From Emydura subglobosa (lineage: Eukaryota > Chordata > Testudines > Chelidae), in the NCBI GenBank assembly GCA_007922225.1, contig ML679941.1, forward strand, positions 54,275,849 to 54,339,848: a stretch of DNA of 64,000 nt, written 5' to 3'. Below are positions 63,499-64,000 of the stretch, one piece after another. Each line of letters starts with the position of its first letter. Within the stretch, counting starts at the first letter, position 1. Under the pieces are notes generated by a model. It was given only the letters and a program-made list of their open reading frames with translations, was not told where the DNA came from and did not search any database. The translations under genes were made by a program, and so were the position numbers.

Positions 63499-64000
63499 GT
63501 AAATACTTAATATAGAATTTCCCTTCAACATTTATGGATATTTATATTGTCCACTGGGAACTGCTTTTAATTTAATATTTAACAGAATGATCTTGCAAAT
63601 GTGCACTGAGACTGAAGAAGTCAATGGCAAGCTCTTTTTAAAAAAAAAAAAAAGTCATTTGGTTTTCAGTCTCCTCCTGAAAGGTTCTATTATAGATTTC
63701 CAAGCATTTTCTTGCCTTCAGTGAATACTTTTTTGAATGCAAATGAATTAAGTTGCAGAATTCTTCCCCCACGCACTGCCAGCCCCTTTGACAATAAAAG
63801 GGATGCAGACAACCTGAAAACCTGACAAATTTAAAAAATGAAGTACACCTGACCCTAACTCTCTCTCTCTGCCAAACTGTCTGACTATATTGAAGGAACA
63901 GTGAAGCTGACTATACAGTGCTCTCAAATGTACAAAGTAGGAAAAAAGAGAGTTTTTACCTAATCTTGTTTCTTTTACCTGTACTAGGTAAAATTTTCAT
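63499..64000 (+). other. NUP107: NUP107 intron 17, cut by window edge
   Basis: 502 bases, AT-rich. The next block expected from the family was not found here, so exon 18 lies beyond the window. Confidence 0.8.

Overview
This is vertebrate nuclear DNA: long AT-rich introns, GT-AG exon boundaries, a CpG-island promoter and dense fossil transposons. The mix of CR1 LINEs (one carrying ORF1, endonuclease and reverse transcriptase), L2-, RTE- and Tx1-like LINE remains, tRNA-derived SINEs, hAT elements and foldback repeats points to a sauropsid, most probably a turtle, with a crocodilian as the main alternative. The species call rests on my recognition of the repeats. It was not checked by a search.

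Two real protein-coding genes lie in tandem on the + strand, in the order known from human 12q15. The first is the 3' end of RAP1B: two coding exons ending at 4912, then a 4.87 kb intron inside the 3' UTR and a terminal UTR exon of about 1.2 kb with a poly(A) signal at 11015. The second is the 5' part of NUP107, the Y-complex nucleoporin. It starts in a CpG island (ATG at 25501), and 17 exons read in one open frame to residue 499 at 63498. The rest of NUP107 lies beyond the window. RAP1B is a Ras-family GTPase and NUP107 a nuclear-pore scaffold; nothing in the sequence links them functionally.

About 14.4 kb separate the genes (11.0-25.4 kb). This stretch holds a decayed Tx1-like LINE (12.4-14.6 kb), a foldback element, MIR/Cry-type SINEs, a solo LTR with a perfect 5-bp target duplication (19298-19685), a GC-rich repeat block and an antisense RTE-like LINE. 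Introns of NUP107 carry most of the other mobile DNA: hAT transposase fossils in introns 4 and 6, a gag/protease fossil between possible LTRs in intron 6, a nested MITE/hAT complex at 40.1-41.2 kb, and antisense CR1 copies of 2.0 and about 3.5 kb in introns 10 and 12.

I found no new genetic system. The points most worth a second look are the nested hAT/MITE complex with exact target duplications, the CR1 copy whose ORF1 esterase now abuts the middle of its endonuclease, the RAP1B 3' UTR intron placed just inside the nonsense-decay limit, competing splice sites in NUP107, and an assembly gap at 62.1 kb that is probably a poly-G artefact. Nearly all other open frames are chance frames or decayed transposon code.
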